A stretch of 64,000 nt of DNA from Pseudanabaena galeata CCNP1313 (GTDB lineage: Bacteria > Cyanobacteriota > Cyanobacteriia > Pseudanabaenales > Pseudanabaenaceae), in contig NZ_CP112874.1 of assembly GCF_029910235.1 (NCBI RefSeq), forward strand, positions 3,729,001-3,793,000, read 5' to 3'. The position numbers were made by a program, and so were the translations under genes. Under the pieces are notes generated by a model that saw nothing but the letters and a program-made list of their open reading frames with translations, ran no database searches and was not told the origin of the DNA. Shown in pieces: positions 16,023 to 23,979 of this stretch (position 1 is its first letter; each line of letters begins with the position of its first letter).

Positions 16023-16153
16023 CTGCAATTCTCATTATAAAAATCGGTTTTTTGAAAGCACTCCGTTGGAGTGCTTTCAAAAAACCGATTTTAGTGTTTC
16101 CAACGCCTAAGGCGTTGGAAACACTAAAATCGGTTTCATAATGAAAATTGCTA
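16023..16153 (+). mobile_element. Family A MITE-like element, copy 2 (131 bp)
   Basis: The ends CTGCAATTCTCATTAT and ATAATGAAAATTGCTA differ at a few positions from the other two copies. The length of 131 bp and the two internal hairpins are kept. No flanking duplication is visible, so this looks like an older insertion. It sits between divergent trmB and the APH-type kinase gene. Confidence 0.75.
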
Positions 16154-16248
16154 CAAAAAATGGCTTTTGGTTTTTGACAAACACTTTTGATCCCTGCTCT
16201 GCGATATATCTGGAATAGTGCTAAAAATTCCCCAACTTATTGATCGCT

Positions 16249-17271
16249 ATGCCTGTCGCGGATTGGTCTCTAAAGCATTTCTCTAGTATGTCTGACCAGC
16301 ATTTTCCGATTACCTATTCCACCCTTGCACCGCAAGCCTTGGTAGATCGTGTTTTATCTCGCTATGCTGTGGGCGAAATTACTAGTTGTGTATTTTGGAT
16401 GCGGGGGCTGAGCGATATCTATTTAGTGGAAGCAGGCGATCGCCGTTATGTATTGCGAGTTTCCCATGCCCATTGGCGATCTAAAGCAGAAATCGAATTT
16501 GAATTAGAATTATTAGCTTTTTTGCACAAAAATTATATTCCTGTGGCACATCCCCTCACAACTAATGATGGACGACTAGCAATTGAGATTCCAGCCCTTG
16601 AAGGTAAACGCTATGCCGCCTTATTTACTTATGCTGAAGGTCAAGTCGCTGTTGGCGATCTGAATAAAGTGCAGGCACAAAAGTTAGGGGAAACCTTGGC
16701 ACAGCTTCACGGCACTGCCCAAGACTTTAATTGTCATATTGATCGCCCCCATTTGACGATCGAGTATTTACTAGATGACTCATTGCGAGATCTATCACCG
16801 TTTTTGAATGGGGCAACGCGAGCATATATGAATGAAGCGATCGCCCAAATCAAAGAACAAATCCATCATTTACCCAAAGAATTCCCCATTTGGAGTGTTT
16901 GCTGGGGTGATCCGCATAGCGGTAACGTGCATTTTACGGAAACCAACGAGATCACCCTATTTGATTTTGATCAATGTGGTTATGGCTGGCGATCATTTGA
17001 CATTGCCAAGTTTTTGCAAGTGACTTTGCGCGCAGGTATTAGTCCCATCGTTCGCAAGGCTTTTTTGCATGGTTATCAGTCAGTCCAGCCTCTCGAAGAT
17101 ATCGAATTGATATGTATGCAACCCTTGATCCAAGTTGCACAGATTTGGCAATGGGCGATCAGTGTCAAGCACGCGATCGTACACAATCACAGCAAACTTG
17201 ATGCGAGTTACTTCCACCAACGTCTTGAGCATTTTAAGATGTTGCGATCGCCCGACTGGAAGCCTTTTTAA
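16249..17271 (+). CDS. Aminoglycoside phosphotransferase-fold kinase
   Basis: From ATG 16249 the protein is about 340 residues (an in-frame TTG lies 9 bases upstream, and another ATG at 16288). The N-lobe has YVLRVSHAHW and an ELELLAFLHK helix. The catalytic loop is CWGDPHSGNVHF and the metal-binding DFG equivalent is LFDFDQCGYG, as in APH/ThrB2/SrkA kinases. The substrate could be a small alcohol, homoserine-like amino acid or protein; resistance is unlikely in this context. It is a stand-alone gene followed by a double palindrome. Confidence 0.8.
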   Translation: MPVADWSLKHFSSMSDQHFPITYSTLAPQALVDRVLSRYAVGEITSCVFWMRGLSDIYLVEAGDRRYVLRVSHAHWRSKAEIEFELELLAFLHKNYIPVAHPLTTNDGRLAIEIPALEGKRYAALFTYAEGQVAVGDLNKVQAQKLGETLAQLHGTAQDFNCHIDRPHLTIEYLLDDSLRDLSPFLNGATRAYMNEAIAQIKEQIHHLPKEFPIWSVCWGDPHSGNVHFTETNEITLFDFDQCGYGWRSFDIAKFLQVTLRAGISPIVRKAFLHGYQSVQPLEDIELICMQPLIQVAQIWQWAISVKHAIVHNHSKLDASYFHQRLEHFKMLRSPDWKPF

Positions 17272-17274
17272 TTC

Positions 17275-17362
17275 ATATAGCAACGCAAGAGATAGCTAGG
17301 AAAAATCAAACCCAAAAAGATGAGTGGCGGCGCGAAGTGCCGCCACTCATCTTTTTGGGTTT
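17275..17362. repeat. Family C palindromic element
   Basis: ATATAGCAACG and GATAGCTAGG (17275-17300) precede an AAACCCAAAAAGATGAGTGG-type hairpin at 17308-17362 with a GGCGC-GAA-GTGCC tip. It follows the APH-type kinase directly and may terminate it. Confidence 0.65.
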
Positions 17363-17390
17363 ATGTGTCGAATTACAGCGCTTTGCGCTC

Positions 17391-17429
17391 AAACCCAAAA
17401 GGCGACGCAAAGCGTCGCCTTTTGGGTTT
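17391..17429. repeat. Hairpin with GGCGACGC-AAA-GCGTCGCC tip
   Basis: Arms 17391-17408 and 17412-17429 begin and end in AAACCCAAAA/TTTTGGGTTT. It is another short palindrome with the same outer arms as family C but no visible distal ends. Confidence 0.6.
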
Positions 17430-17519
17430 TGTGCAGGAACAGTTAACAAGGCTGACTATAATTGAGATTTAATAGTTAGTAATAAAAAATAAACTATCCC
17501 AACTTATTCTCAATAAATT

Positions 17520-18011
17520 ATGAAATATTGGCGATTTATCACCAGCTTTATCCTAGCAACTGTCTTATTTTTAAACCCTTTGCCAGTACAAGCTGCTAGC
17601 TCCTCTAGTGTTACTGGTTCCATCCTCAATAAAGCTGAAGGTGAGGATTTCTCTGGTAAAAACTTAATTAGAGCCGAATTTACAAGTGTCACTTTAAAAA
17701 ATGCAAATTTTACCAATGCAGATTTGCGCGGCGCACTTTTTAACGGCGTTTTATTAGATGGTGCGAATTTACATGGGAGTGATTTTAGCTCAGGAATAGC
17801 TTACGTCACTAGATTTAAGAATGTCGATCTGAGTGACGCAATCTTAGCTGATACCAATATGCTGCGATCAACCTTTGATGGGGTAAATGTCACAGGTACT
17901 GACTTCACCAATGCATTGATCGATGTGCAGCAATTAAAGAAACTTTGTCTTAACGCCTCTGGCACAAACTCGAAAACAGGCGTTGACACCCGCGAATCCC
18001 TAGGATGCTAA
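17520..18011 (+). CDS. Exported pentapeptide repeat protein, probably thylakoid-lumenal
   Basis: The 163-residue protein starts with a clear signal peptide (MKYWRFITSFILATVLFL, cleavage after VQA near residue 26). About 80 residues of A(D/N)LxX-type repeats follow (ANFTN, ADLRG, ANLHG). The C-terminus has two cysteines (KKLCLNASG and ESLGC) that could form a disulfide, as in lumenal pentapeptide proteins of plants and cyanobacteria. It converges on kaiC and shares its terminator. Confidence 0.8.
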   Translation: MKYWRFITSFILATVLFLNPLPVQAASSSSVTGSILNKAEGEDFSGKNLIRAEFTSVTLKNANFTNADLRGALFNGVLLDGANLHGSDFSSGIAYVTRFKNVDLSDAILADTNMLRSTFDGVNVTGTDFTNALIDVQQLKKLCLNASGTNSKTGVDTRESLGC

Positions 18012-18048
18012 TAATAAAAAGGAGCGCATTGCGCTCCTTTTTATTATT
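18010..18048. terminator. Shared bidirectional terminator (pentapeptide gene and kaiC)
   Basis: AATAATAAAAAGGAGCGCA pairs with TGCGCTCCTTTTTATTATT. The stem begins inside the stop of the plus-strand gene and ends inside the stop of kaiC at 18044-18046, so one hairpin serves both convergent genes. Confidence 0.75.
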
Positions 18049-19612
18049 CTAAAGGTTCCACGGATACACCACGAATGATTCGTGAAAGTTCCGATTTTTC
18101 ATCCACCGATACTCGTGTTGGTGAACCACTCAAAATCCTCTCAAATCCTTGGAATGAATCCTTGATTTGTGCGCCTTCATCAGTAATCACATACTCACGA
18201 ATACGGCTGTCATGGCGCGATCCCCGCATCTTGAATACATTGACCGCCCGCGACATTTGTCCACGGATTTCCACATATTGCAACAGAATAATTGTATCTG
18301 TAATCGTCGAAATATGTGACTCAGTAATTGAATGCGAACCCATGAACTGATCGGTTGTATTCGTAAATAAGCCCGTAATTTCTTCTTGCTTAACATAGCC
18401 CGTTAAGCCAATCACGAATTGACGGAAGGTATTGTTGCTGACACCTCTAGCTAGAGCCGAAAGAGAATCGATCGCAATGCGAGATGGCTTAAAGGACTCA
18501 ATTTCAGACTTAATCACCTGTAGATGATCTTCTAGTCCCGATGACTCAGGGTAAACACAAATAATTTTTAGTAAGCCAGAACTTTCCCATTTATCAAAAT
18601 CAGTTCCCCAAGATGAAGCATTACGCGTAAGCTGTTGGCGAGATTCCTCATAGGCAAACAAGATCGCCCGTTCGCCATTCTCACAACCATTCTCAATAAA
18701 CTTACTTACCATCAAAGTCTTACCAGTACCCGTTGCTCCAGTGGTAAGAATGATCGAATCTTTGAAATAGCCACCGCCGCACATTTCATCAAGGGTGGCG
18801 ATGCCCGACGAAACTCTAGTATTAGAAGATTTTTGAGTAAGACGCATCGCACCCAAGGGAAAGATATTGATCCCTTTGCTGGTCATCGTAAACGGAAATT
18901 CTCCCTTCATGTGGGTTGTGCCACGCAGTTTCAGAATTTCGGCAGTACGATGGCGACGTTCTCCATCAAGGACATTTCTTAAAATAATGACGTTATCAGA
19001 AACAAATTCCTCTACGCCAAATCTTGCTACGGGACCATACTCTAATTCTCGCTCGGTGGTCATGACTGTAGTTACGCCCAAAGACTTGAGGCGAGCGACA
19101 ATCCGAAAGATTTCGCGGCGAACTAAGCCTAGGGAGTCGTATTGTTGAAAAATAGCAGTCATCGAATCAATGGAGATCCGTTTTGCTTTGTATTTAATAA
19201 TTGCGTATTGAATGCGTTCAATTAAAGCCGATAGATCAAAATCGCCAACTACTTCTTGACCTTCAGGATCGGGAGAGGCATCGAGGATAAACAATCTACC
19301 TTGATCGATTAATTCTTGGAGATCCCAATTAAAACTATGAGCATTTTTGATAATGTCAGAGGGTGACTCTTCAAAGGTAACAAATACGCCATGCTCGTCC
19401 AGCCCTGTAATGCCGTTATAGAGAAACTGCATTGCTAATAAAGTTTTGCCAGTACCCGATGTACCACTGACAAGAGTTGAGCGCCCTTTGGGTAAGCCCC
19501 CATGAGTGATATCATCCAACCCTTCAATCATGGTGCGTAACTTTTGGACACCTAGCTCTTGTCTTTTTATATCGTTACTGTCGTTATTTTTTTCAGTTGA
19601 TGAGCTAGTCAT
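18044..19612 (-). CDS. kaiC: Circadian clock ATPase/autokinase KaiC
   Basis: With ATG at 19612 the protein is 522 residues; an upstream TTG at 19618 is less likely. Two RecA-like domains carry Walker A motifs GTSGTGKT (CI) and GATGTGKT (CII) and catalytic Glu pairs in FVTFEES and LFAYEES. The phosphorylation sites sit in [11 protein letters not shown]. Aligned without gaps to Synechococcus elongatus KaiC, T426/S431/T432 correspond to T430/S435/T436, all conserved; the residue after T426 is Glu instead of Asp. KaiC forms the hexamer at the heart of the clock. Its ATG overlaps the kaiB stop by 8 bases, so the two are translationally coupled. Confidence 0.98.
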   Translation of the reverse strand: MTSSSTEKNNDSNDIKRQELGVQKLRTMIEGLDDITHGGLPKGRSTLVSGTSGTGKTLLAMQFLYNGITGLDEHGVFVTFEESPSDIIKNAHSFNWDLQELIDQGRLFILDASPDPEGQEVVGDFDLSALIERIQYAIIKYKAKRISIDSMTAIFQQYDSLGLVRREIFRIVARLKSLGVTTVMTTERELEYGPVARFGVEEFVSDNVIILRNVLDGERRHRTAEILKLRGTTHMKGEFPFTMTSKGINIFPLGAMRLTQKSSNTRVSSGIATLDEMCGGGYFKDSIILTTGATGTGKTLMVSKFIENGCENGERAILFAYEESRQQLTRNASSWGTDFDKWESSGLLKIICVYPESSGLEDHLQVIKSEIESFKPSRIAIDSLSALARGVSNNTFRQFVIGLTGYVKQEEITGLFTNTTDQFMGSHSITESHISTITDTIILLQYVEIRGQMSRAVNVFKMRGSRHDSRIREYVITDEGAQIKDSFQGFERILSGSPTRVSVDEKSELSRIIRGVSVEPLE

Positions 19613-19904
19613 TGCCAATTAATTCCTCATATAGTAAATCTAGTCCGATTAATACCTTTTCGCGATCAGACAGATCGCCAATTATTTTTCTAACAGGTGG
19701 TGGTAAAACCTTTGCTAAGGTAGGAGTAGCAAGGATTTTATCTTCTTCAGCTAGTTGTGGGTTTTTAAGCACATCAATGACCTTCAATGTATAAACTCCT
19801 TGAAACTCTTTCTCAAGGATATCGTTGAGCATTTTCAGCGCCCGCACAGAGTTTGGCGTGTTGCCTGCGACGTAGAGTTTTAGGACGTAGGTTTTACGAA
19901 TCAT
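19605..19904 (-). CDS. kaiB: Circadian clock protein KaiB
   Basis: The 99-residue thioredoxin-like protein has the invariant [13 protein letters not shown] and the block [19 protein letters not shown], which undergoes the fold switch that lets KaiB bind phosphorylated KaiC. The C-terminal tail (YEELIGND) is slightly shorter than in S. elongatus. It lies 219 bases after kaiA, leaving room for a separate kaiBC promoter, and overlaps kaiC. Confidence 0.98.
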   Translation of the reverse strand: MIRKTYVLKLYVAGNTPNSVRALKMLNDILEKEFQGVYTLKVIDVLKNPQLAEEDKILATPTLAKVLPPPVRKIIGDLSDREKVLIGLDLLYEELIGND

Positions 19905-20123
19905 TTCATTAATTTGGGTTGCGTCGGCTATTTATAACGTATCTCTTAAACTTCTAGAAAATAAATCTTTGCATTGGCGATGGAGCGATAGGGGGACATA
20001 AACTAAAGTTTAGGCACAATATAGGCAGAGTTTCAAGATTTTAAGTAGACCAAGCGGATTTAATCTAGTGAATATTTCTGTAAAAAAGCTTGATTAGATC
20101 TTTAAGATCTTTTTAAGTTCCTG
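19905..20123 (-). promoter_or_regulatory. kaiA-kaiB spacer, probable kaiBC promoter region
   Basis: This is a 219-base AT-rich spacer on the leading side of kaiB. In other cyanobacteria kaiBC has its own promoter here. I cannot place -10 or -35 elements with confidence, and no terminator hairpin is evident after kaiA. Confidence 0.4.
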
Positions 20124-21005
20124 TTAGGAGCGTGGAATAGATCGACGATATAGCTCACATAGATGCGCGATCATATCAATTAGCGTAATTCGATAATCTA
20201 GTAAAATTTCATCATTTCTACCTTCTAGTCTTAATTGCTTAGCAAATTCGTCCATTAGTTCCATATGAATTTCTAGAACCTGTGATACAGAAATATCCGC
20301 AAAAAAAGAAAGATTAACGAATTCATCAATTTTTTGATTTAAATCATCACTTTTTTCGAGAAAGTATTCGAGGATAATCGACCGATAAATGTTTTTTAAG
20401 CGCTCAAGATACTCTTTTCTATCTTCAGGTGATAGGTTACGGAGAAATAATCGTGAATCGCGTTTGTAATACACCCCCAAATACCCCAATCTTTCATTAA
20501 GCTTTCTGGCTAATCGCTGTTGTTGGACACTTAAAGACTCAGAAGCCGCACTGTGCGGAATATTGACATAGACTTGATGTCTAACTTGTGGCGAAATCTT
20601 GATAAAAGTGTCGATCGCCTGATCGATAATTGTGGGCAGATCTTGGATCTGATCAAAATTGATACTGATACTGGCTCGATAAAAGTCCTTTGATTCGCTT
20701 TGTTCATAGTGAGGGTCACTTTGTTCATAAAGATCTTCTAGAACTAATATGGTAGGTATGAAAATGTTCAACATACCAAGGTGATCGATGACAGTCTCGA
20801 CATCGGGGATCACATTTTCAAATATAACTAGACAGTCTTGGACATTTTGAGTTTTTGTTAATAAACTTACAAGTGCTTCTAATTCGGTAACAACCGTAAT
20901 AGTGTATCGATCCTCTGGCAAATATTTTGCAAGAGTAGATTTGGTTTGGCTGACATTAGCTTCAGCCACCAAACAGCATACTTGTAGATTGGACAGAACA
21001 GGCAC
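20124..21005 (-). CDS. kaiA: Circadian clock protein KaiA (full length)
   Basis: The 293-residue protein starts at a GTG (21005). It has the N-terminal pseudo-receiver-like domain (about residues 1-140) and the C-terminal four-helix domain with ERLGYLGVYYKRD, EIHMELMDEFAKQLR and LCELYRRSIPRS. The C-terminal domain binds the KaiC tail and stimulates autophosphorylation. Both domains are present, unlike the short KaiA forms of some Nostocales. A divergent hybrid kinase gene begins 163 bases upstream, so the two share a promoter region. Confidence 0.96.
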   Translation of the reverse strand: MPVLSNLQVCCLVAEANVSQTKSTLAKYLPEDRYTITVVTELEALVSLLTKTQNVQDCLVIFENVIPDVETVIDHLGMLNIFIPTILVLEDLYEQSDPHYEQSESKDFYRASISINFDQIQDLPTIIDQAIDTFIKISPQVRHQVYVNIPHSAASESLSVQQQRLARKLNERLGYLGVYYKRDSRLFLRNLSPEDRKEYLERLKNIYRSIILEYFLEKSDDLNQKIDEFVNLSFFADISVSQVLEIHMELMDEFAKQLRLEGRNDEILLDYRITLIDMIAHLCELYRRSIPRS

Positions 21006-21168
21006 GGGCTATTGGTGGTTGATAATGACTTGAATTTTATCTTAAGCTTTATTTTCGCACTTAAATAGCGAAATCATGTGAGATTGGTGATTGTACTATA
21101 TATAAAAAATTATAGGCTGTTAGTGACAAACACCACTTATTAAACATAATCCAAAAGGGTTTCAGCAT

Positions 21169-23613
21169 ATGGACTCCCTCATCTTAAATCAGTCTTTAGA
21201 GATATATGGACAGTCGATTGTAGCAATTTGCCGACTACCCACTGATACTGCTGAAGCAATAGCCCTTCTTCAAAAAGGATGGTCTCATGTGGTGGTGGTG
21301 GATCAAAATGATCTGCCACAGGGTTTGTTTAATGCACGATGTTTATTAAATTGGCAATCTAAATCAGTAGATGGTTATACATTTTCTGCGCCATCGATCG
21401 CTTTAGAAGATATTGATCTTGAGCCATTACCTGCGATTTCGATCGCCATGACGATCGCCGATTTTTTGCAAAGAATCTCTCAATATCGGCATTCAGCAGA
21501 AACTTGGGCTTTGGTAGATAGCAATGGTAGATTTGCATCTCTTTTGGATGTCTCAAGCTTACTGCGATCGCTCGTACAAGAAGATAAAAATCAAAGCCCG
21601 TCCATCACCTCATTGTTATTGCCCTTGATCTATCAGTTGCCTCTGCCTGTGATGGTTAGCGATCGCGATGGAGCAATTGTGGGTATGAATGCCGCATGGC
21701 GCAATAGCTTGTACGAGAGCTTACCTAGCAATACCGTGGCTGATATATTGCCAGTCGATGAGACTAGTAGCAGTATCTCAAATACATCTACATCATCTCC
21801 AACAAAGGGACAAGTTAATGAGCGTTCCCACGTACTAGAGCCAAAGCTCCCTGTAACTCACCAGTTTTGTACTACTGATGGTGCATCGTTTACATGGCAA
21901 GTGATTAGTGTGGCTTTGCAGGGCAGTTTGCAAGGGCTAGATCTGGCGATCGCCTATGACATTACAGCCCAAAAAAATCTGGCTCAAGAGCTATCGGGGC
22001 TAAGTCGGGTCAAAGATGAATTTTTGACCTGCATTAATCATGAGCTGAAAACGCCATTAACCTCAGTAATTGGGATCGCCAGTTTATTGAGCAACAACAC
22101 CTTTGGCGAACTTAATGAACGTCAGAGTCGCTATGTGAAGATGATTCATCAAAGTGGTCGGCAATTAGTTTCGATTATTGATAATATTTTTGACCTTGCT
22201 AAAGCTGAGTCAGGGCAATTAGAACTATATGCAGAGACTGTTTCAGTCAAAGAGATTTGTCAAAAAAGCATCCAGCAAGCGAAGAAGTTAGTTCAACAGG
22301 ATTCCACGATTTTTCGTAACTATAACTTTGAAGAAGGCTGGGAGTTAGATATTCACCTAGACATTGATCCAACGGTACAGACAATTTATGCCGATGAAAC
22401 TAGGTTGCAGCAAATGCTGGTAAATCTGCTTTCCAATGCTTTTAAATTTAGTTTTTCGCCATCGGAACTGGTTGATGATTTACCATCTATTTCTCCACAA
22501 ATAGGGATGACTGTGAAGTGGTGGGAAGGCTGGCTCGCCATCACGGTCTGGGATCAGGGAATTGGAATACCTGAAGAGAAACAAAGTTTAGTATTTCAAA
22601 AATTTCAACAGGTGGAAAACGTCCTAACTCGGCGCTTTGAAGGTACTGGATCGAGTTTGCTCTTAACCAGACACTTGGCGCGTTTGCACGGTGGTGATAT
22701 TACCTTTGTTTCGCAGGTTGATGTGGGCAGTCAGTTTACGATTTTGTTGCCGCCTGAAACTAGATCCAATCATGATCATGTTCACTTTGAGCAGCTTGAT
22801 CGACGGATGGATATTAGTCAGGGGCGATTAGTATTGGTGGTAGAAACTTCTACGGAGGCTTTAGATTGGTTGAGAAATACTCTGGCGGATTTTAATTATC
22901 AAGTAGTAATTGCGCGATCGGGAACTGAAGCTCTAGAAAAAGCAAGGCGGTTGCAACCTTGTCTAATTTTGTTGAGTCCAGATGTGCCGATGTTGTCGGG
23001 CTGGGATGTATTAGCTTTACTCAAGGGGGATACGGTAACCCAGCATATTCGCGTGGTGATGATGAAACGAGCCGATGAACCCAAAATTAATTCGCATCAA
23101 GCTGACGGAATATTGCTCAAACCGATCAAAGCTGCCGAATTGAGTGTATTTTTGCCTAACTATGCGGCTAGACCAAAATCCCTCAAGTTCTTATACCTAA
23201 ATCAAAATCTGGAAGAGGGTGTAATTGAATTACTACACGACCTTGGTCATAGCTTACTAGAAGCGGAAGACTTGCCCCAAGCAGATGTGTTGTCCAAAAT
23301 TTGGCAGCCAGATCTATTTCTGCTGAATGGTGATAATCAAGTTTTGCTAAAGTATCTAGAAGATATTAGTGAATTAGAGACGCTATCAAGTTTACCAATC
23401 TTGATCGTTACCAAGTCAGCGATCGCCGAAATTAATTGGCTCCAAAATCGATTTGCAAACCTGAGTTTGCATGATTGTCTGAGTTTAGATTTAGATAATT
23501 TAGATACAGCTAGAGCCGAAGTTTTATTGGCTTTGCATCAGTCAATTAATAATGCTGTATGTTACTTTGTGCCAAACTCTTTTGCGAATACTGCAACTAT
23601 TAACCGTGGTTGA
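21169..23613 (+). CDS. Hybrid histidine kinase with two degenerate receiver domains, divergent from kaiA
   Basis: The 814-residue protein has a CBS-like pair (residues about 10-135), a PAS domain (about 145-270), HisKA with His291 (NHELKTPLTS), and a HATPase with N box NLLSNAFKF and G1 DQGIGIP. The G2 box is altered (GTGSSLLLT for the usual GTGLGL). Two receiver-like folds follow. In the first (about 550-670) the acidic pair and phospho-acceptor are lost (LLSPDVP, Ser603 in place of Asp). In the second (about 672-800) the position is Asn720 (FLLNGDN). CikA, the clock-resetting kinase, also ends in a pseudo-receiver that binds KaiB. Position beside kaiA makes a clock-input or clock-output role plausible but unproven. 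Confidence 0.85.
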   Translation: MDSLILNQSLEIYGQSIVAICRLPTDTAEAIALLQKGWSHVVVVDQNDLPQGLFNARCLLNWQSKSVDGYTFSAPSIALEDIDLEPLPAISIAMTIADFLQRISQYRHSAETWALVDSNGRFASLLDVSSLLRSLVQEDKNQSPSITSLLLPLIYQLPLPVMVSDRDGAIVGMNAAWRNSLYESLPSNTVADILPVDETSSSISNTSTSSPTKGQVNERSHVLEPKLPVTHQFCTTDGASFTWQVISVALQGSLQGLDLAIAYDITAQKNLAQELSGLSRVKDEFLTCINHELKTPLTSVIGIASLLSNNTFGELNERQSRYVKMIHQSGRQLVSIIDNIFDLAKAESGQLELYAETVSVKEICQKSIQQAKKLVQQDSTIFRNYNFEEGWELDIHLDIDPTVQTIYADETRLQQMLVNLLSNAFKFSFSPSELVDDLPSISPQIGMTVKWWEGWLAITVWDQGIGIPEEKQSLVFQKFQQVENVLTRRFEGTGSSLLLTRHLARLHGGDITFVSQVDVGSQFTILLPPETRSNHDHVHFEQLDRRMDISQGRLVLVVETSTEALDWLRNTLADFNYQVVIARSGTEALEKARRLQPCLILLSPDVPMLSGWDVLALLKGDTVTQHIRVVMMKRADEPKINSHQADGILLKPIKAAELSVFLPNYAARPKSLKFLYLNQNLEEGVIELLHDLGHSLLEAEDLPQADVLSKIWQPDLFLLNGDNQVLLKYLEDISELETLSSLPILIVTKSAIAEINWLQNRFANLSLHDCLSLDLDNLDTARAEVLLALHQSINNAVCYFVPNSFANTATINRG

Positions 23614-23979
23614 TAATCAATTAGAGTAAAGATTTTGGGTTTTCATTTTACTGTATACAAAATGAAACCCACTCTAAATAGTGTATGGGGGTATATCCCT
23701 TTTGGGCGCACTCTCATACACTATTTAAGGATGTTATATCTGGATTTTGAGCCATTTCGCCGAACATATTTGGAGAGCAATCAAGCTAGATTTAGGAGGT
23801 ATTGTTTAGGGATTGGCAATTTGTTTAATAATTGTTTAGAAATAATTGTTTAGAAATAATTGTTTAAATATAAGTGATAGATCTGTCGCTAACTTTTTTA
23901 GAGAACATCAAAATTAGTAAGTGAAAAGCGCCATATCTTGCTAAGGATGTCAAGCTTAAGGTAGAGGGAGTATCAACCA
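23614..23979. other. Gap with two hairpins and a 14-bp triple repeat
   Basis: A hairpin at 23636-23671 (GGGTTTTCATTTT/AAAATGAAACCC) and a second at 23676-23727 (AAATAGTGTATG/CATACACTATTT) follow the kinase gene and may terminate it. A tandem repeat lies at 23827-23868. GGGAG near 23967 is a likely ribosome binding site for the cyclase gene. Confidence 0.5.
23827..23868 (+). repeat. Three tandem 14-bp repeats (AATAATTGTTTAGA)
   Basis: Two identical copies and one with a single change run back-to-back about 110 bases upstream of the cyclase start. Such an array could be a binding site or simple slippage product. Confidence 0.7.

Noticed and set aside
16240-16248. TTG as start of the APH-type kinase
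   Set aside because: An ATG follows three codons later and fits better; homologous sequence begins well after both.
21006-21168. Possible classical sigma-70 promoters in the kaiA-kinase divergent region
   Set aside because: AT-rich matches to -10 boxes are too many to choose from, so none was reported as a site.
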